64,000 bases of DNA, taken from Ruaniaceae bacterium KH17. Its GTDB lineage: Bacteria > Actinomycetota > Actinomycetes > Actinomycetales > Actinomycetaceae. The notes beneath the pieces were generated by a model. That model worked only from the letters and a program-made list of their open reading frames with translations, was not told where the DNA came from and made no database searches. Below, one piece after another: positions 51,257-60,946 of this stretch. Both the position numbers and the translations under genes were made by a program. Location of the stretch: assembly GCA_900199505.1 (NCBI GenBank), contig FZQV01000005.1:36805-100804 (forward strand), in the 5' to 3' direction. The stretch's first letter is position 1. Every line of letters starts with the position of its first letter.

Positions 51257-51305
51257 CCGTTTCCCGCTGGGCTCGGTTTACATGACTATGCCGGTGATAG
51301 CGTTG

Positions 51306-51944
51306 CCTCCTCTGGTGGACTCCGAAGTATGAGGGCATCTCGCGGAGTTTCTGCGGGGCTCCTTGCAACGAATTGGGCCGTGCCGGAAATAGATGGAGTG
51401 AAGGTTAGCGCACGGCAGGCTTGATCGATCGAGGAGGATCATCATGGCAGCAACGAAACGAATGAGCGCTGTGGTCATTGCGGCGATGATGGCGGTGGTT
51501 GCGCTCGCGGGCTGCGATGGCTCGAGCTCGGCAGATTCCACGACCAATTCTCTGCCCGACGGCGTCCACTTCGGATTTGCCACCGCGTTCGCCGATGGTG
51601 AGCTCACGTTCACAGAAGCCGAGATCTTTACCGGCGATGAGGCGATCGCGGAGGCGGCGAAGGACGGCGAGCCCGAACCTCCGAATGACTTCTATATCCG
51701 ACGCTCGGAGGGCGAACCTCTCACGTTGACTGTGGCGAACGATGCGAGCGTCAGCGTGATCGGGAGCGACACGATACAACCGACCGAAAGCAGCGTCACC
51801 GAGCTCGCCAGCTTCTTCGCAGGGGAGGGTGACATCGCTGGCACCTATTCCTTTGCCAGTGGTGTCACCGAGTTCGGGTGGTCCACGGATATCACTGTGA
51901 GGGATGGCGTCGTCGTCGGCCTCGCGGAATACTACTTGCCATGA
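51306..51944 (+). repeat. Duplicated segment, copy 1
   Basis: About 640 bp including the upstream region (shared CCTCCTCTGGTGGA and CTTGATCGATCGAGGAGGAT) and the whole lipoprotein gene, repeated at 53318-53960 with scattered differences. Confidence 0.8.
51444..51944 (+). CDS. Small lipoprotein, copy 1 of a duplicated gene
   Basis: 166 residues. A lipoprotein signal ends in LAGC (Cys near 24), followed by a Ser-rich linker and a compact domain with LPDGVHFGFATAFADGELTFTEAEIFTGDEAI and a late GVTEFGWSTDITVRDGVVVGLAEYYLP. CGAGGAGGATCATC is a good RBS. About 90% identical to the copy at 53457. No family is recognised. The stop overlaps the next gene (ATGA). Confidence 0.82.
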   Translation: MAATKRMSAVVIAAMMAVVALAGCDGSSSADSTTNSLPDGVHFGFATAFADGELTFTEAEIFTGDEAIAEAAKDGEPEPPNDFYIRRSEGEPLTLTVANDASVSVIGSDTIQPTESSVTELASFFAGEGDIAGTYSFASGVTEFGWSTDITVRDGVVVGLAEYYLP

Positions 51945-52294
51945 CCGATCTGCTTCCGCTCGCGTGTGCCGTCCTCGCAGCCGTGGTGGGCGTGGTTGGT
52001 TTGCTCTGGCTCCGCCGACTGCCCGTCGGGTCTGGTGCTGGAGGGGTGAAGGTGGGGACAGTCGTTGTGAGCGCGCTTCTCACCGTTGCGGCCTACCTGG
52101 CTTGCCAGGGGCATTCGGGCGATCCGGATGTGTGGGACTTCTACGCGACCTACTGGTTCGCCCCGCTGGTCGTGTTAGCTCTCGTGACGCTCGGTGCCGT
52201 CGTCATCCGTCCAGCGCGTGCGCAAAATGTGACGGAGCTTTCGGCGGCTGCGCGGGAACGTTATGCAGATGTTCTCGACCGACTCGGCCAATGA
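51941..52294 (+). CDS. Small membrane protein coupled to lipoprotein copy 1
   Basis: 117 residues with three hydrophobic segments (about 4-24, 37-56 and 67-90) and a polar C-terminus. ATG 51941 overlaps the lipoprotein stop. The second lipoprotein copy has no such partner: there, sequence jumps from ACTTGCCATGAC straight to the terminator, so a deletion has removed it. Function unknown. Confidence 0.72.
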   Translation: MTDLLPLACAVLAAVVGVVGLLWLRRLPVGSGAGGVKVGTVVVSALLTVAAYLACQGHSGDPDVWDFYATYWFAPLVVLALVTLGAVVIRPARAQNVTELSAAARERYADVLDRLGQ

Positions 52295-52393
52295 CGGCGA
52301 TAGAGAGCCGCCAGCTCCACAACAGGGCTGATCGCATGGGCGGACCCTAGGGCACGCAGAAGCGGGGCCGGACTACTCCAGCCCCACGCTCAA

Positions 52394-52774
52394 CTATTGC
52401 TCATTCGCTAGCCACCAGACAAAGGGCGTCCCTTGGAGTTCTGCGGGCAAAGTCTCGTCGAACTGCGCGAGCGCTCGGCCAAGCGCTGAAATCCCAACTC
52501 GCGTCCGGGGAAATCTCGAATGGTGACAGAAGACCACACCGGCATGCTCTGGAACAGTCGCGATGGCGGGAGCGAACGTGGTGAGATCCTCTGTCACGAC
52601 AATCCGTCCCTCGCTTGCCGCCGCCCGGAGTACGGCAGAGTCATCTTGTGATCGCAGGTCCTCCCGAGAGACGACTGCGACGGCATCGATCCCGTGCTCT
52701 CGGAGTGCCACCGCGAGCCACTCCGGATAATGCTCATCGAGGAGAAAACGCAACTGGTCGACGGGGGAGTCCAT
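52394..52774 (-). CDS. DUF5615 PIN-like toxin
   Basis: 126 residues from an ATG that shares a base with the antitoxin stop (TAATG). RFLLDEHYPEWLAVALREHGIDA and SQDDSAVLRAAASEGRIVVTEDLTTFAP carry the PIN-like acidic residues of DUF5615 (Asp-Glu near 13, Asp-Asp near 45, Glu-Asp near 68). The longer frame to 52807 is not needed. Pairs with the DUF433 protein. Confidence 0.85.
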   Translation of the reverse strand: MDSPVDQLRFLLDEHYPEWLAVALREHGIDAVAVVSREDLRSQDDSAVLRAAASEGRIVVTEDLTTFAPAIATVPEHAGVVFCHHSRFPRTRVGISALGRALAQFDETLPAELQGTPFVWWLANEQ

Positions 52775-53196
52775 TAGGCGTCCGTGAGGGACTGGCGGCG
52801 CTCCCACGAGGCGAGTGCCTCGTCCTGTGCAAGATGGTGACGCTCGATCAAGCCATCGATCTCATCGCGGTAGTCCGCCCAGTAGTCGAGGGCAGTCTCA
52901 ACTTGAGCCGTCGTCAGTCCAATGGCGTCGGCAACGATCGCGGGATCACGCTCAGCCTTGGAATGGGCTAGCCAGGAGTCGGCGATTGTCCAGACCTCGG
53001 GCCCGTCGATGAGGCAGGCTCGGCGTTCGCCAGTGATGACGGGGAGGAAGTGGATGCGAGGGTGCGCTTGTACGGCGAGCCACTCTGCGAGGGCGGTGTT
53101 GATGACGCTCGACTTCGTTTGAGCCGTGCGTTGCGCGAAGGTTCGGAGTGAAACTTCCACGGTCTCAGCCAACCGTACATTCGTGGGCGCTACCAT
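52774..53196 (-). CDS. DUF433-containing antitoxin
   Basis: 140 residues. The N-terminus (VRLAETVEVSLRTFAQRTAQTKSSVINTALAEWL) looks like a ribbon-helix-helix module. The C-terminal DUF433-like helix set (DPAIVADAIGLTTAQVETALDYWADYRDEID) is the usual partner of DUF5615 toxins. A TACACT box 7 nt upstream gives a leaderless start. The module lies between the two lipoprotein copies. Confidence 0.85.
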   Translation of the reverse strand: MVAPTNVRLAETVEVSLRTFAQRTAQTKSSVINTALAEWLAVQAHPRIHFLPVITGERRACLIDGPEVWTIADSWLAHSKAERDPAIVADAIGLTTAQVETALDYWADYRDEIDGLIERHHLAQDEALASWERRQSLTDA

Positions 53197-53203
53197 GCTC
53201 TAC

Positions 53204-53209
53204 AGTGTA
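53204..53209 (-). promoter_or_regulatory. Candidate -10 box of the DUF433/DUF5615 pair
   Basis: Reads TACACT on the minus strand, 7 nt before ATG 53196. Confidence 0.45.
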
Positions 53210-53317
53210 GCGCGCACTGTGTTCAGGGTGAATAGTACGTTCCGTGTGACAGCCCATGCGTCAACGTAGCGCAACTCGACGAATGCCCGCACGAGTTTTC
53301 CACAGGCTTGCGGGCTA

Positions 53318-53960
53318 CCTCCTCTGGTGGACCCCGAAGTTCGAGCAGTACCTCGCCGAGTTCTTGCAGGAGTCTCTGTAACAAATTGGACTGTGCCGGA
53401 AATGGATACAGTGAAGGCACACGCACGGCAAGCTTGATCGATCGAGGAGGATCATCATGGCGGCAGCAACGAAACGAGTGAGTGTTGTGGTCATTGCGGC
53501 GATGATGGCGGTGCTTGTGCTCGCGGGCTGCGATGGCTCGAGCTCGGCAGATTCCACGACCGATTCCCTGCCCGACGGCGTCCACTTCGGTTTCGTCACC
53601 GCGTTCGCCGATGGCCAGCTCACGTTCACAGAGGCCGAGCTCTTCACCGGCGATGAGGCTATTGCGGAGGCGGCGAAGGACGGCGAGCAGGAGCCCCCGA
53701 ATGACTTCTATCTCCGGCGCTCGGACGGTGACCCGCTCACATTGGCTGTGGCGAATGATGCAAGTGTCAGCGTGATCGGGAGTGACACGATTCAGCCGAC
53801 CGAAAGCAGCGTCACCGAACTCGCCGGTTTCTTCGCAGGTGAGGGCGACATCGCTGGCACCTATTCCTTTGCCAGTGGCGTCAGCGAGTTTGGGTGGTCC
53901 ACGGATATCACTGTGAGGGACGGCGTCGTCGTCGGCCTCGCGGAGTACTACTTGCCATGA
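53318..53960 (+). repeat. Duplicated segment, copy 2
   Basis: Direct repeat of 51306-51944. Both copies are also followed by similar GC hairpins with the sequence CAGCCCC, the first at 52362-52387 and the second at 53974-53999. Confidence 0.8.
53457..53960 (+). CDS. Small lipoprotein, copy 2 of a duplicated gene
   Basis: 167 residues, one alanine longer at the N-terminus than copy 1 and about 90% identical, with changes spread over the gene. Same LAGC lipobox and the same RBS. Conservation of frame and signal in both copies suggests both are expressed. Confidence 0.82.
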   Translation: MAAATKRVSVVVIAAMMAVLVLAGCDGSSSADSTTDSLPDGVHFGFVTAFADGQLTFTEAELFTGDEAIAEAAKDGEQEPPNDFYLRRSDGDPLTLAVANDASVSVIGSDTIQPTESSVTELAGFFAGEGDIAGTYSFASGVSEFGWSTDITVRDGVVVGLAEYYLP

Positions 53961-53973
53961 CGGACACGCAAAA

Positions 53974-53999
53974 GCGGGGCCGGATTACTCCAGCCCCGC
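53974..53999. terminator. Shared terminator of lipoprotein copy 2 and rpsT
   Basis: GCGGGGC pairs with GCCCCGC. On the minus strand the stem is followed by TTTT, so it is best placed for rpsT, and it lies at the end of the convergent lipoprotein gene too. Confidence 0.7.
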
Positions 54000-54014
54000 C
54001 TTCGTGAGTGCTAC

Positions 54015-54275
54015 TTAGAGCGAGTTAACGCGCTTTGCGAGCTTCGACTTGCGGTTGGCGGCCTGGTTGGCGTGGATGACGCCCTTCGAGACGGCCTTGT
54101 CGAGCTTGCGGGAGGCAACCTGGAGCGCCTCCTCGGCGGCCTCCTTGTCACCGGCGTCAACGGCCTCGCGCGTCTTGCGCACGTAGGTCTTGAGCTCGCT
54201 CTTCACCGACTTGTTGCGCTGGCGCGCCTCCTCGTTGGTGCGGTTACGCTTGATCTGCGACTTAATGTTTGCCAC
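54015..54275 (-). CDS. rpsT: 30S ribosomal protein bS20
   Basis: 86 residues. It starts [36 protein letters not shown], the standard S20 N-terminus, and ends [21 protein letters not shown]. Helical, highly basic, binds 16S rRNA. The only ribosomal protein gene in the window. Confidence 0.98.
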   Translation of the reverse strand: MANIKSQIKRNRTNEEARQRNKSVKSELKTYVRKTREAVDAGDKEAAEEALQVASRKLDKAVSKGVIHANQAANRKSKLAKRVNSL

Positions 54276-54446
54276 GGATATCTTCCTGGTAGGTCTTCAA
54301 ATGGTCGTTGAGGGTCTGCCACCAGCGACGAGACGTGGCGTGGGGATGCCGTGCGATGCTCGTGGCGCGGGCCCCACCCGACCGAGCGCGACCCAACGCA
54401 CAATGCTAGCAAAGATCCGCCAAAACTCCGCCACGGGTGCGGAAAG

Positions 54447-55067
54447 TCACGAGTTCGAGTGGTGCGCCGTGATCGCCTGAACCACCTCACTGAAAATTCC
54501 TTCGTCGAGGATGCCACCTTCGCGGCGCATGGCCGCGGGTGGCACCTCGAGAATGCGATCCAGGCGTGCTTCGCTGACTCGTCCCTTCGGGTCCCAGTTC
54601 CCGGTGCCGATCTCGAACCAATAGCGGCCCCACCGCGCCTCCTGTGCGGCGTCGAGATCGTGGTCCTTCGAGGTGAGCTGTACGGCGGCCACGTTCGCGC
54701 CGAGCCGCGCGATCACGAGCACCGGTCGGTCCTTGCCCTGCCGCGGATCATCCTCGTAGGGCACCCATGTCCACATGACCTCACCCGGATCCGGATCGCC
54801 GTCCATGTGCGGGGCGTAGTCGAAGTTGGGGAGCCCGCCCGAGGTGTCCAACTCCACGGCACCGGTCAGTGTGGAAGCCGTGCCCGACGTCGTGGGCTTC
54901 TTCCCGCTAGACGGCGCCTTGGGCTTTGCCTGAGTTCCCGGCTGAGTGCCAGTCTGCGTACCCTGCTGGGACTGCTGCTGCTTGGCGCGCGCAAACCCGC
55001 GCACGAGCCCCTGCAGGAACGTGCCGATTTCGTTGAGGAGCTGGGGATTGACCTTCACGGCACCCAT
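54447..55067 (-). CDS. PemK/MazF-fold protein with long N-terminal extension
   Basis: 206 residues. Residues 1-70 hold a helix and a Gln/Thr/Pro linker with TGTQ-type repeats. The rest is PemK/MazF-like: PDPGEVMWTWVPYEDDPRQGKDRPVLVIARLG, then AVQLTSKDHD, with an unusual C-terminal helix. No antitoxin gene is adjacent, so it may be a domesticated relative and not a toxin. It lies between rpsT and a membrane gene. Confidence 0.82.
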   Translation of the reverse strand: MGAVKVNPQLLNEIGTFLQGLVRGFARAKQQQSQQGTQTGTQPGTQAKPKAPSSGKKPTTSGTASTLTGAVELDTSGGLPNFDYAPHMDGDPDPGEVMWTWVPYEDDPRQGKDRPVLVIARLGANVAAVQLTSKDHDLDAAQEARWGRYWFEIGTGNWDPKGRVSEARLDRILEVPPAAMRREGGILDEGIFSEVVQAITAHHSNS

Positions 55068-55076
55068 GATAAGTGG

Positions 55077-55598
55077 TTACGCGAGTAGCCAGAGGAGCAG
55101 GGTGATGAACGCGCCCGAGACGGCCAGTGGCACGGCGATCAGGGTGCCGATAAACGAGAGCATCGTGATCCGCAGATCGGCCTTCAGATACGGCGCGTTC
55201 ACGGTGCCTCCGGCCGCCTGCACCATGGCCCGCTGCGTGGCCTCAACGCCGGGGAGCCACTGGGCGTCCCGGTTCTGGAGTTCCACGTAGACCGTCTCGA
55301 AGAAGGTATCGGCCGGATCGGAGGCATCGGCAGAGACGACGCCGGAGGAGACGTACACCTGGTTCTCAGCCGCCTTGATGTTCTCGGCGAGCCGCCAGCG
55401 TCGCCACGCGAACACCGCCACTGCGATCAGGAGCACTGTAGCGAGGATCAGCATCAGCCAGGAAAGGAACAGCCCATTGGAGAGAGTTGAGCCGAGTGCG
55501 ATCCCGAAGAACAGGGCACTCGCCACGCCCGCCACCAACGTGAGTGAGCGCGTCGTCTCCGAACCCATGCGAAGCATCGATTGGAACAGTCCGGTCAT
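55077..55598 (-). CDS. Membrane protein of unknown function
   Basis: 173 residues with two helices near the N-terminus (about 18-38 and 43-66), a polar middle (70-135) and a hydrophobic C-terminus (about 145-173). No known domain. It lies 9 nt upstream of the PemK-like gene and divergent from lepA. Confidence 0.75.
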   Translation of the reverse strand: MTGLFQSMLRMGSETTRSLTLVAGVASALFFGIALGSTLSNGLFLSWLMLILATVLLIAVAVFAWRRWRLAENIKAAENQVYVSSGVVSADASDPADTFFETVYVELQNRDAQWLPGVEATQRAMVQAAGGTVNAPYLKADLRITMLSFIGTLIAVPLAVSGAFITLLLWLLA

Positions 55599-55711
55599 GT
55601 GCCACCACCTTTCAGAACTGTGAACACCGCCGTCGGCCAGGATGTTCCCGTTTTACCGGTGCGCGCGGCTCGTGGGACGATAGAGCCAGTCACGATTCGC
55701 GAAGAGGTCCC

Positions 55712-57553
55712 TTGAACCCCGATCCCACGATTGCTCCCGCCGCCACCGCGCCCGAGCTGCTGCGCAATTTCTGCATCATTGCGCACATCGACCACGGCAA
55801 GTCCACGCTGGCTGATCGCATGCTGCAGCTCACCGGTGTGGTTGACGACCGCTCGATGCGCGCCCAGTACCTCGACCGCATGGACATCGAGCGCGAGCGC
55901 GGCATCACGATTAAGTCGCAGGCCGTGCGGATGCCATGGCAGGTCGACGGCGTCTCCTACGCCCTCAACATGATCGACACCCCGGGCCACGTGGACTTCT
56001 CCTACGAGGTCTCGCGCTCGCTCGCCGCGTGCGAGGGCGCAATTCTCTTGGTCGACGCCGCCCAGGGAATCGAGGCGCAGACCCTCGCCAATCTCTACAT
56101 GGCCATGGAGAACGATCTCGAGATCATTCCCGTGCTCAACAAGATCGATCTGCCGGCCGCACAGCCGGAGAAGAACGCCGAGGAGCTTGCCGGCCTCGTG
56201 GGCTGTGACCCATCTGAGGTGTTGCAGGTTTCGGGCAAGACGGGCGCGGGCGTTCAGGAGCTGCTGGACCGGCTCGTAGCGCGAGTGCCGCCCCCGCAGG
56301 GCAATGCCGATGCCCCCGCTCGGGCGCTGATCTTCGACTCGGTGTACGACACCTACCGCGGCGTGGTCACCTATGTGCGCGTGGTGGACGGGAAGATCAC
56401 TCCGCGCGAGCGCATCAAGATGATGTCCACCGGCACCACGCACGAACTCCTGGAGATCGGCGTGATCTCGCCGGAGCCAACCCCGTCCAAGGGGCTTGGC
56501 GTGGGCGAGGTGGGCTACCTGATTACCGGCGTGAAGGACGTGCGGCAGTCGCGCGTGGGTGACACGGTCACCGTCTCCACGAATCCGGCGACCGAGTCGC
56601 TGGGCGGCTACCGCGACCCGAAGCCCATGGTGTTCTCGGGGCTCTACCCGATCGACGGCTCCGATTACCCGGCGCTGCGCGACGCGCTCGACAAGTTGAA
56701 GCTGAACGACGCCGCGCTCGTCTACGAGCCGGAGACGTCGGCCGCGCTGGGCTTCGGATTCCGCTGCGGATTCCTCGGACTACTGCACCTGGAGATCGTG
56801 CGCGAGCGGCTGGAGCGCGAGTTCAACCTCGATCTGATCTCGACCGCACCCAACGTGGTCTACGAGGTCACGATGGAGGACAAGTCCCAAATCACCGTGA
56901 CGAATCCGTCCGAGTATCCCGATGGCAAGGTCAGTGATGTGCGCGAGCCCATCGTGACCGCCACGGTTCTTGCGCCGAGCGACTACGTGGGCACGATCAT
57001 GGAGCTGTGCCAGCAGCGCCGCGGCACCCTGCTCGGCATGGACTACCTCTCGCCCGAGCGCGTGGAGCTTCGGTACACGCTGCCGCTCGCCGAGATCGTC
57101 TTCGACTTCTTCGATCAGTTGAAGTCCCGCACGAAGGGCTACGCCTCGCTGGACTACGAAGAGTCCGGCAGCCAGACCGCGGATCTCGTCAAGGTGGACA
57201 TCCTGCTCAACCACGAGACCGTGGACGCGTTCTCCGCGATCGTGCACCGGGACAAGGCGTACGCGTATGGCCTAGAAATGGCCGGCAAGCTCAAGGATCT
57301 GATCCCGAGGCAACAGTTCGAAGTGCCCATCCAGGCCGCGATCGGCTCGCGGATCATCGCCCGCGAGACCATCCGCGCGCTCCGTAAGGACATGCTCGCC
57401 AAGTGCTACGGCGGTGACATCACCCGTAAGCGCAAGCTGCTGGAGAAGCAGAAGGAAGGCAAGAAGCGGATGAAGTCGATCGGCCGCGTGGACGTGCCGC
57501 AAGAAGCCTTCGTCGCAGCCCTCACATCGGACGCGCCCACGGGCAAGAAGTGA
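55712..57553 (+). CDS. lepA: Elongation factor 4 (LepA)
   Basis: 613 residues. G1 is HIDHGKST (25-32), G3 is DTPGHVDF, G4 is NKIDLP, followed by EF-G-like domains and the LepA C-terminal domain (about 520-613). Start: TTG 55712 with AGAGG 5 nt upstream is the only start that leaves a normal N-terminus; the frame runs further upstream antisense to another gene. It overlaps trmB by GTGA. Confidence 0.96.
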   Translation: MNPDPTIAPAATAPELLRNFCIIAHIDHGKSTLADRMLQLTGVVDDRSMRAQYLDRMDIERERGITIKSQAVRMPWQVDGVSYALNMIDTPGHVDFSYEVSRSLAACEGAILLVDAAQGIEAQTLANLYMAMENDLEIIPVLNKIDLPAAQPEKNAEELAGLVGCDPSEVLQVSGKTGAGVQELLDRLVARVPPPQGNADAPARALIFDSVYDTYRGVVTYVRVVDGKITPRERIKMMSTGTTHELLEIGVISPEPTPSKGLGVGEVGYLITGVKDVRQSRVGDTVTVSTNPATESLGGYRDPKPMVFSGLYPIDGSDYPALRDALDKLKLNDAALVYEPETSAALGFGFRCGFLGLLHLEIVRERLEREFNLDLISTAPNVVYEVTMEDKSQITVTNPSEYPDGKVSDVREPIVTATVLAPSDYVGTIMELCQQRRGTLLGMDYLSPERVELRYTLPLAEIVFDFFDQLKSRTKGYASLDYEESGSQTADLVKVDILLNHETVDAFSAIVHRDKAYAYGLEMAGKLKDLIPRQQFEVPIQAAIGSRIIARETIRALRKDMLAKCYGGDITRKRKLLEKQKEGKKRMKSIGRVDVPQEAFVAALTSDAPTGKK

Positions 57554-58224
57554 CCGCACCCCAGCGCGGAGTCCGCTCGTTCGCGCGGGTCGAGGGGCGG
57601 CTCTCGGCCGCACAAGTGGCGGCGTACGCGGCCAACCAGCATCTGCTTGTTGAACCCACTCTCGGGAACTTCTCCCGGATCGATCCGGAGTTTCACCTGG
57701 AGACCTTGTTCGACGGCGCTCGTTCCCTCATCGTGGAAGTCGGCGCCGGCAACGGCGCGCAAGCGATCGCATACGCCACGGCCCACCCCGAGCTGGACGT
57801 CGTGGCCGTCGAGATCTACCGCGAAGGCCTTGCCGATGGCCTGCGCGCGGGCGCGCACCTGCCCAACCTGCGCTTCCTCCGGGCGGATGCGGCAGCGCTA
57901 CTGGCGGCGGCGCCGTCGGGCGGGATTATCTCGGAAGTGTGGACCTACTTCCCTGACCCGTGGCGGAAGGCGCGGCACTTCAAGCGCCGGATCGTGAATG
58001 ACGCCTTTGCGGAGGCTGTGGCACGGGTGCTGGCGCCGGGTGGGGTGTGGCGGCTCGCCACCGATTGGCCCGATTATGCGGAACACATGGCCGAGGTCTT
58101 GGAGAACTCTTCGTTGCGCGTGGTGCCTGCAGACCGCGCCGAGCGGATCGTCACCAAGTACGAGAAGAAGGCCATCGCTGAAGGCCGAGAGGTCCACGAG
58201 TTCGCGGCGGTGAAGGATGCCTGA
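57550..58224 (+). CDS. trmB: tRNA (guanine-N7-)-methyltransferase
   Basis: 224 residues. The SAM motif is [30 protein letters not shown] and [19 protein letters not shown] (TYFPDPW...KxRHxKRR, the family signature) follow. Methylates G46 in tRNA. The GTG overlaps lepA, and its end overlaps hemW by 8 nt. Confidence 0.94.
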   Translation: MTAPQRGVRSFARVEGRLSAAQVAAYAANQHLLVEPTLGNFSRIDPEFHLETLFDGARSLIVEVGAGNGAQAIAYATAHPELDVVAVEIYREGLADGLRAGAHLPNLRFLRADAAALLAAAPSGGIISEVWTYFPDPWRKARHFKRRIVNDAFAEAVARVLAPGGVWRLATDWPDYAEHMAEVLENSSLRVVPADRAERIVTKYEKKAIAEGREVHEFAAVKDA

Positions 58225-59563
58225 CGGTCCCCTCAGTGGCGTGGAACTCGGCCCCGCCGCGCCGTTCTCACTGTACGTGCACGTGCCGTACTGCTCGGTT
58301 CGTTGTGGCTACTGTGACTTCAACACCTACACCGCCTCGGAACTGGGCGGGGGAGCGAGCCGCGCGAGCTACGCGCACACCGCGATTGTCGAGATTCGCA
58401 TGGCCGCGCAGCACCTGCGCGAGGTGGGACGGACCCCTGAGCGTGTCGAGACGGTCTTCTTCGGCGGCGGCACACCCACGATCCTTCCGGCCTCAGACCT
58501 CGCCGCGATGCTCGATGCCGCGCGTGATGAGTGGGGCCTGGCCGACGGCGCCGAGGTCACCACTGAGGCGAATCCGGACACCGTGGATGAGGCCTATGCG
58601 GCCGAACTCGCCGTGGCTGGTTTCACGCGGATGTCGATCGGGATGCAGAGCGCAGTGCCGCACGTGCTCGCAACCCTCGATCGCACACACACGCCGGCGA
58701 ATGTGGCCCGCGCAGTGGCGGCGGCCAAGGCTGCCGGGTTGCAGGTCTCGCTGGACCTGATCTATGGCTCGCCGGGGGAGTCGCTCGCCGATTGGCGCAC
58801 GAGCCTCGAGTCCGTGCTCGCGCTCGAGCCGAATCATGTCTCGGCATACGCGCTCGGAATCGAGCCGGGAACCAAGATGGGTGCGCAACTGCGGCGCGGC
58901 GAGATCACTGCGACAGATCCGAACGCGCTGGCCGAAATGTACGAGCTGGCCGACGAGGTCCTGGCCGGGGCCGGCTATGACTGGTACGAGATCTCGAACT
59001 GGGCGCGCGGGCGCGAGTTCCAGTGCCGGCACAACCTCGCCTATTGGCGAAACAGCGACTGGTGGGGGATCGGGCCCGGCGCGCACAGTCACGCGGGCAC
59101 GGTGCGGTGGTGGAACGTGAAGCACCCGCGGGCATACGAGCAGCAGGTTGCCGCTGGCGAACTCCCGGTCGCGGACCATGAGGTGCTCACGCCGGAAGAG
59201 CAGGAGTTTGAGCGCATCATGCTCGGCGTCCGTCTCGCCGAAGGCCTCACCATTCGTCATTCTGCGCGGAGCGAAGCGGAGTCGCAGAATCCAGAGACGC
59301 ACGTCGGATTGGACTCACTTCCTGGATCCTGCGACTCCATTCGCTACGCTCATTCCGCGCAGGATGACGAAGGGGCGGTAGCGCAGATGGATGACGGGGA
59401 GTGTGCTGCGCAGGAAGGCGCGAGTGCTTGGCGCGCGGCCCTTGCCCAACTGGTCCGCGACGGGCTGGCGGAGAGCGCGCCGGCCTGGGACGGCGTCGTC
59501 GTCCTCACCAGAGAAGGTCGCCTCCAGGCGGACGCCGTGACGCGCCTTCTCACCGACCTCTGA
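58217..59563 (+). CDS. hemW: HemW-type radical SAM protein with internal insertion
   Basis: 448 residues. The cluster motif is CSVRCGYC (C26, C30, C33), followed by VFFGGGTPT, MSIGMQSAVPHVL, DLIYGSPGE and YEISNWARGREFQCRHNLAYW. It inserts haem into respiratory enzymes and is not a coproporphyrinogen oxidase. Residues about 347-384 are encoded by a palindromic repeat unit (59256-59368) and do not belong to the family. Beyond them the normal winged-helix end resumes in frame (LVRDGLAESAPAWDGVVVLTREGRLQADAV). Confidence 0.93.
   Translation: MPDGPLSGVELGPAAPFSLYVHVPYCSVRCGYCDFNTYTASELGGGASRASYAHTAIVEIRMAAQHLREVGRTPERVETVFFGGGTPTILPASDLAAMLDAARDEWGLADGAEVTTEANPDTVDEAYAAELAVAGFTRMSIGMQSAVPHVLATLDRTHTPANVARAVAAAKAAGLQVSLDLIYGSPGESLADWRTSLESVLALEPNHVSAYALGIEPGTKMGAQLRRGEITATDPNALAEMYELADEVLAGAGYDWYEISNWARGREFQCRHNLAYWRNSDWWGIGPGAHSHAGTVRWWNVKHPRAYEQQVAAGELPVADHEVLTPEEQEFERIMLGVRLAEGLTIRHSARSEAESQNPETHVGLDSLPGSCDSIRYAHSAQDDEGAVAQMDDGECAAQEGASAWRAALAQLVRDGLAESAPAWDGVVVLTREGRLQADAVTRLLTDL
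59256..59368. repeat. 113-bp palindromic repeat inserted in hemW
   Basis: The ends GTCATTCTGCGCGGA and its imperfect complement TCCGCGCAGGATGAC, and inner arms around GAGTCGCAGAATCCAG / CTGGATCCTGCGACTC, make a long imperfect hairpin. The look is that of a REP/MITE-like unit. It keeps the reading frame. Confidence 0.75.
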
Positions 59564-59571
59564 CCAGCGGG

Positions 59572-59577
59572 TAACGT
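59572..59577 (+). promoter_or_regulatory. Candidate -10 box of the 59585 MFS gene
   Basis: TAACGT lies 7 nt before GTG 59585, with no Shine-Dalgarno sequence. Confidence 0.4.
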
Positions 59578-59584
59578 TGAGCGG

Positions 59585-60892
59585 GTGAGTCCCTCTCCTC
59601 CGCGGATGTCCGCGTCGCGGTTCGCCGTCGGCATGTTCGGCTCGTCGATCCCGATCAACATGGTGCGCGGATCGATGCTGCTGTACTACGTGGACATGCG
59701 TGGCCTCGACGTACGCGCCTACGGCATCGTGATGGCAATCTACGCCGTGATCGATGCGCTCGACAACCCCGTCCTCGGCTACTTCTCGGATCGCACGCGC
59801 ACCCGCTGGGGCCGCCGCCGCCCGTGGTTGCGCCTGGCCGCACCACTGATCGTGGCAAGCTTCATCGCGTTCTTCGCCGCGCCGTCACAGCTGGAGGGAA
59901 TGGGGCTGGTGCTGTGGTTCGCGGTCTTTGCAATTCTCACCGAGGCCGCCGATTCGATGTTCTCCGCGAACTACGGCGCGCTCCTGCCCGAAGCATTCCC
60001 GCAAGAACGCGACAGGGCGCTGGCAAACTCGATGCGGCAGGGCTTCCAGCTCCTCGCAATGGTGCTCTCGGTGGCCGTCACACCCTGGCTCGCCACCCAG
60101 GTCCTTGGCACCGAGGACTCCCCAGTCGGTTTCACTCGCACGGCGCTGATCTATGGCGCCATCGCGCTCGTGGCGTTCTTCGTCTTCGTCTCCGGCGTTC
60201 GCGAGGATCCGGCCCGACAAGCGGAACTCCCGCCCAGTTTCCTCCACTCGATTAAAGACATCCTCACGCTGCCGCTGTTTTGGGCGGTGGGGATCGCCTC
60301 CGCCTGCTACCTGATTCCGTTGGCGATCGCTCTTTCTGGGATGCAGCTGTACGTGAAGTACTCGCTCGACGTGCCGGTCCGCTACACCACGGTGGTCATG
60401 GGCATTGCGATCGCCGTGGCGGCGTCGTTCCTACCGGTCTGGACGGCGCTGGTGCGTCGGTTTGGCGCGCCGCCGATCTGGCGCGCGGCGTTCGCGGTCC
60501 TCGCGCTCGGCTTCATTCCACTCTCGATTGCCCACACCCTCCCGACGGCGATCTTCGGGACTGTTGTGGTCGCCGTCGGCTGGTCGGGGCTACTTTCCTC
60601 GAACGACCTGATCATGGCGCGGATCCTTGATCACGACGCCCGGAAGCACGGCGTGCACCGCGAGGGCATCTTTATGTCCGCCTTCGGCGTGTTCGGGCGC
60701 CTGACTGGTGCGCTCGGTGGTGTAGCACTCGCCACACTTGGCGCGCTGTACGGCTACTTTTCGGGCGACAACCCGGGGGAGCGTCCCGGCGACGCATTCC
60801 GCTTGTACACGGGCGTGTATCCGCTAATCTTCGCGACCGTGGGCACGATCATCGCCAACCTGATCCGCCTGCCGCGCGCTGGCGAAGAGTAA
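59585..60892 (+). CDS. GPH-type/MFS transporter
   Basis: 435 residues with 12 predicted helices. DNPVLGYFSDRTRTRWGRRRPWLRLAAPL is the glycoside-pentoside-hexuronide (MelB-like) signature in the loop after helix 2, and the protein has the short central loop of that family. The probable role is cation-coupled sugar uptake; no sugar-metabolism gene is adjacent to hint at the substrate. Confidence 0.85.
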   Translation: MSPSPPRMSASRFAVGMFGSSIPINMVRGSMLLYYVDMRGLDVRAYGIVMAIYAVIDALDNPVLGYFSDRTRTRWGRRRPWLRLAAPLIVASFIAFFAAPSQLEGMGLVLWFAVFAILTEAADSMFSANYGALLPEAFPQERDRALANSMRQGFQLLAMVLSVAVTPWLATQVLGTEDSPVGFTRTALIYGAIALVAFFVFVSGVREDPARQAELPPSFLHSIKDILTLPLFWAVGIASACYLIPLAIALSGMQLYVKYSLDVPVRYTTVVMGIAIAVAASFLPVWTALVRRFGAPPIWRAAFAVLALGFIPLSIAHTLPTAIFGTVVVAVGWSGLLSSNDLIMARILDHDARKHGVHREGIFMSAFGVFGRLTGALGGVALATLGALYGYFSGDNPGERPGDAFRLYTGVYPLIFATVGTIIANLIRLPRAGEE

Positions 60893-60946
60893 CTTGTCAG
60901 GAACTTCTCAGACTCGGGTGACACGATCATCGCGAGGTGATGAAAG

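Noticed and set aside
54447..55067. Full toxin-antitoxin module around the PemK-like gene
   Set aside because: No antitoxin-like gene lies on either side, so only the PemK/MazF fold is claimed.
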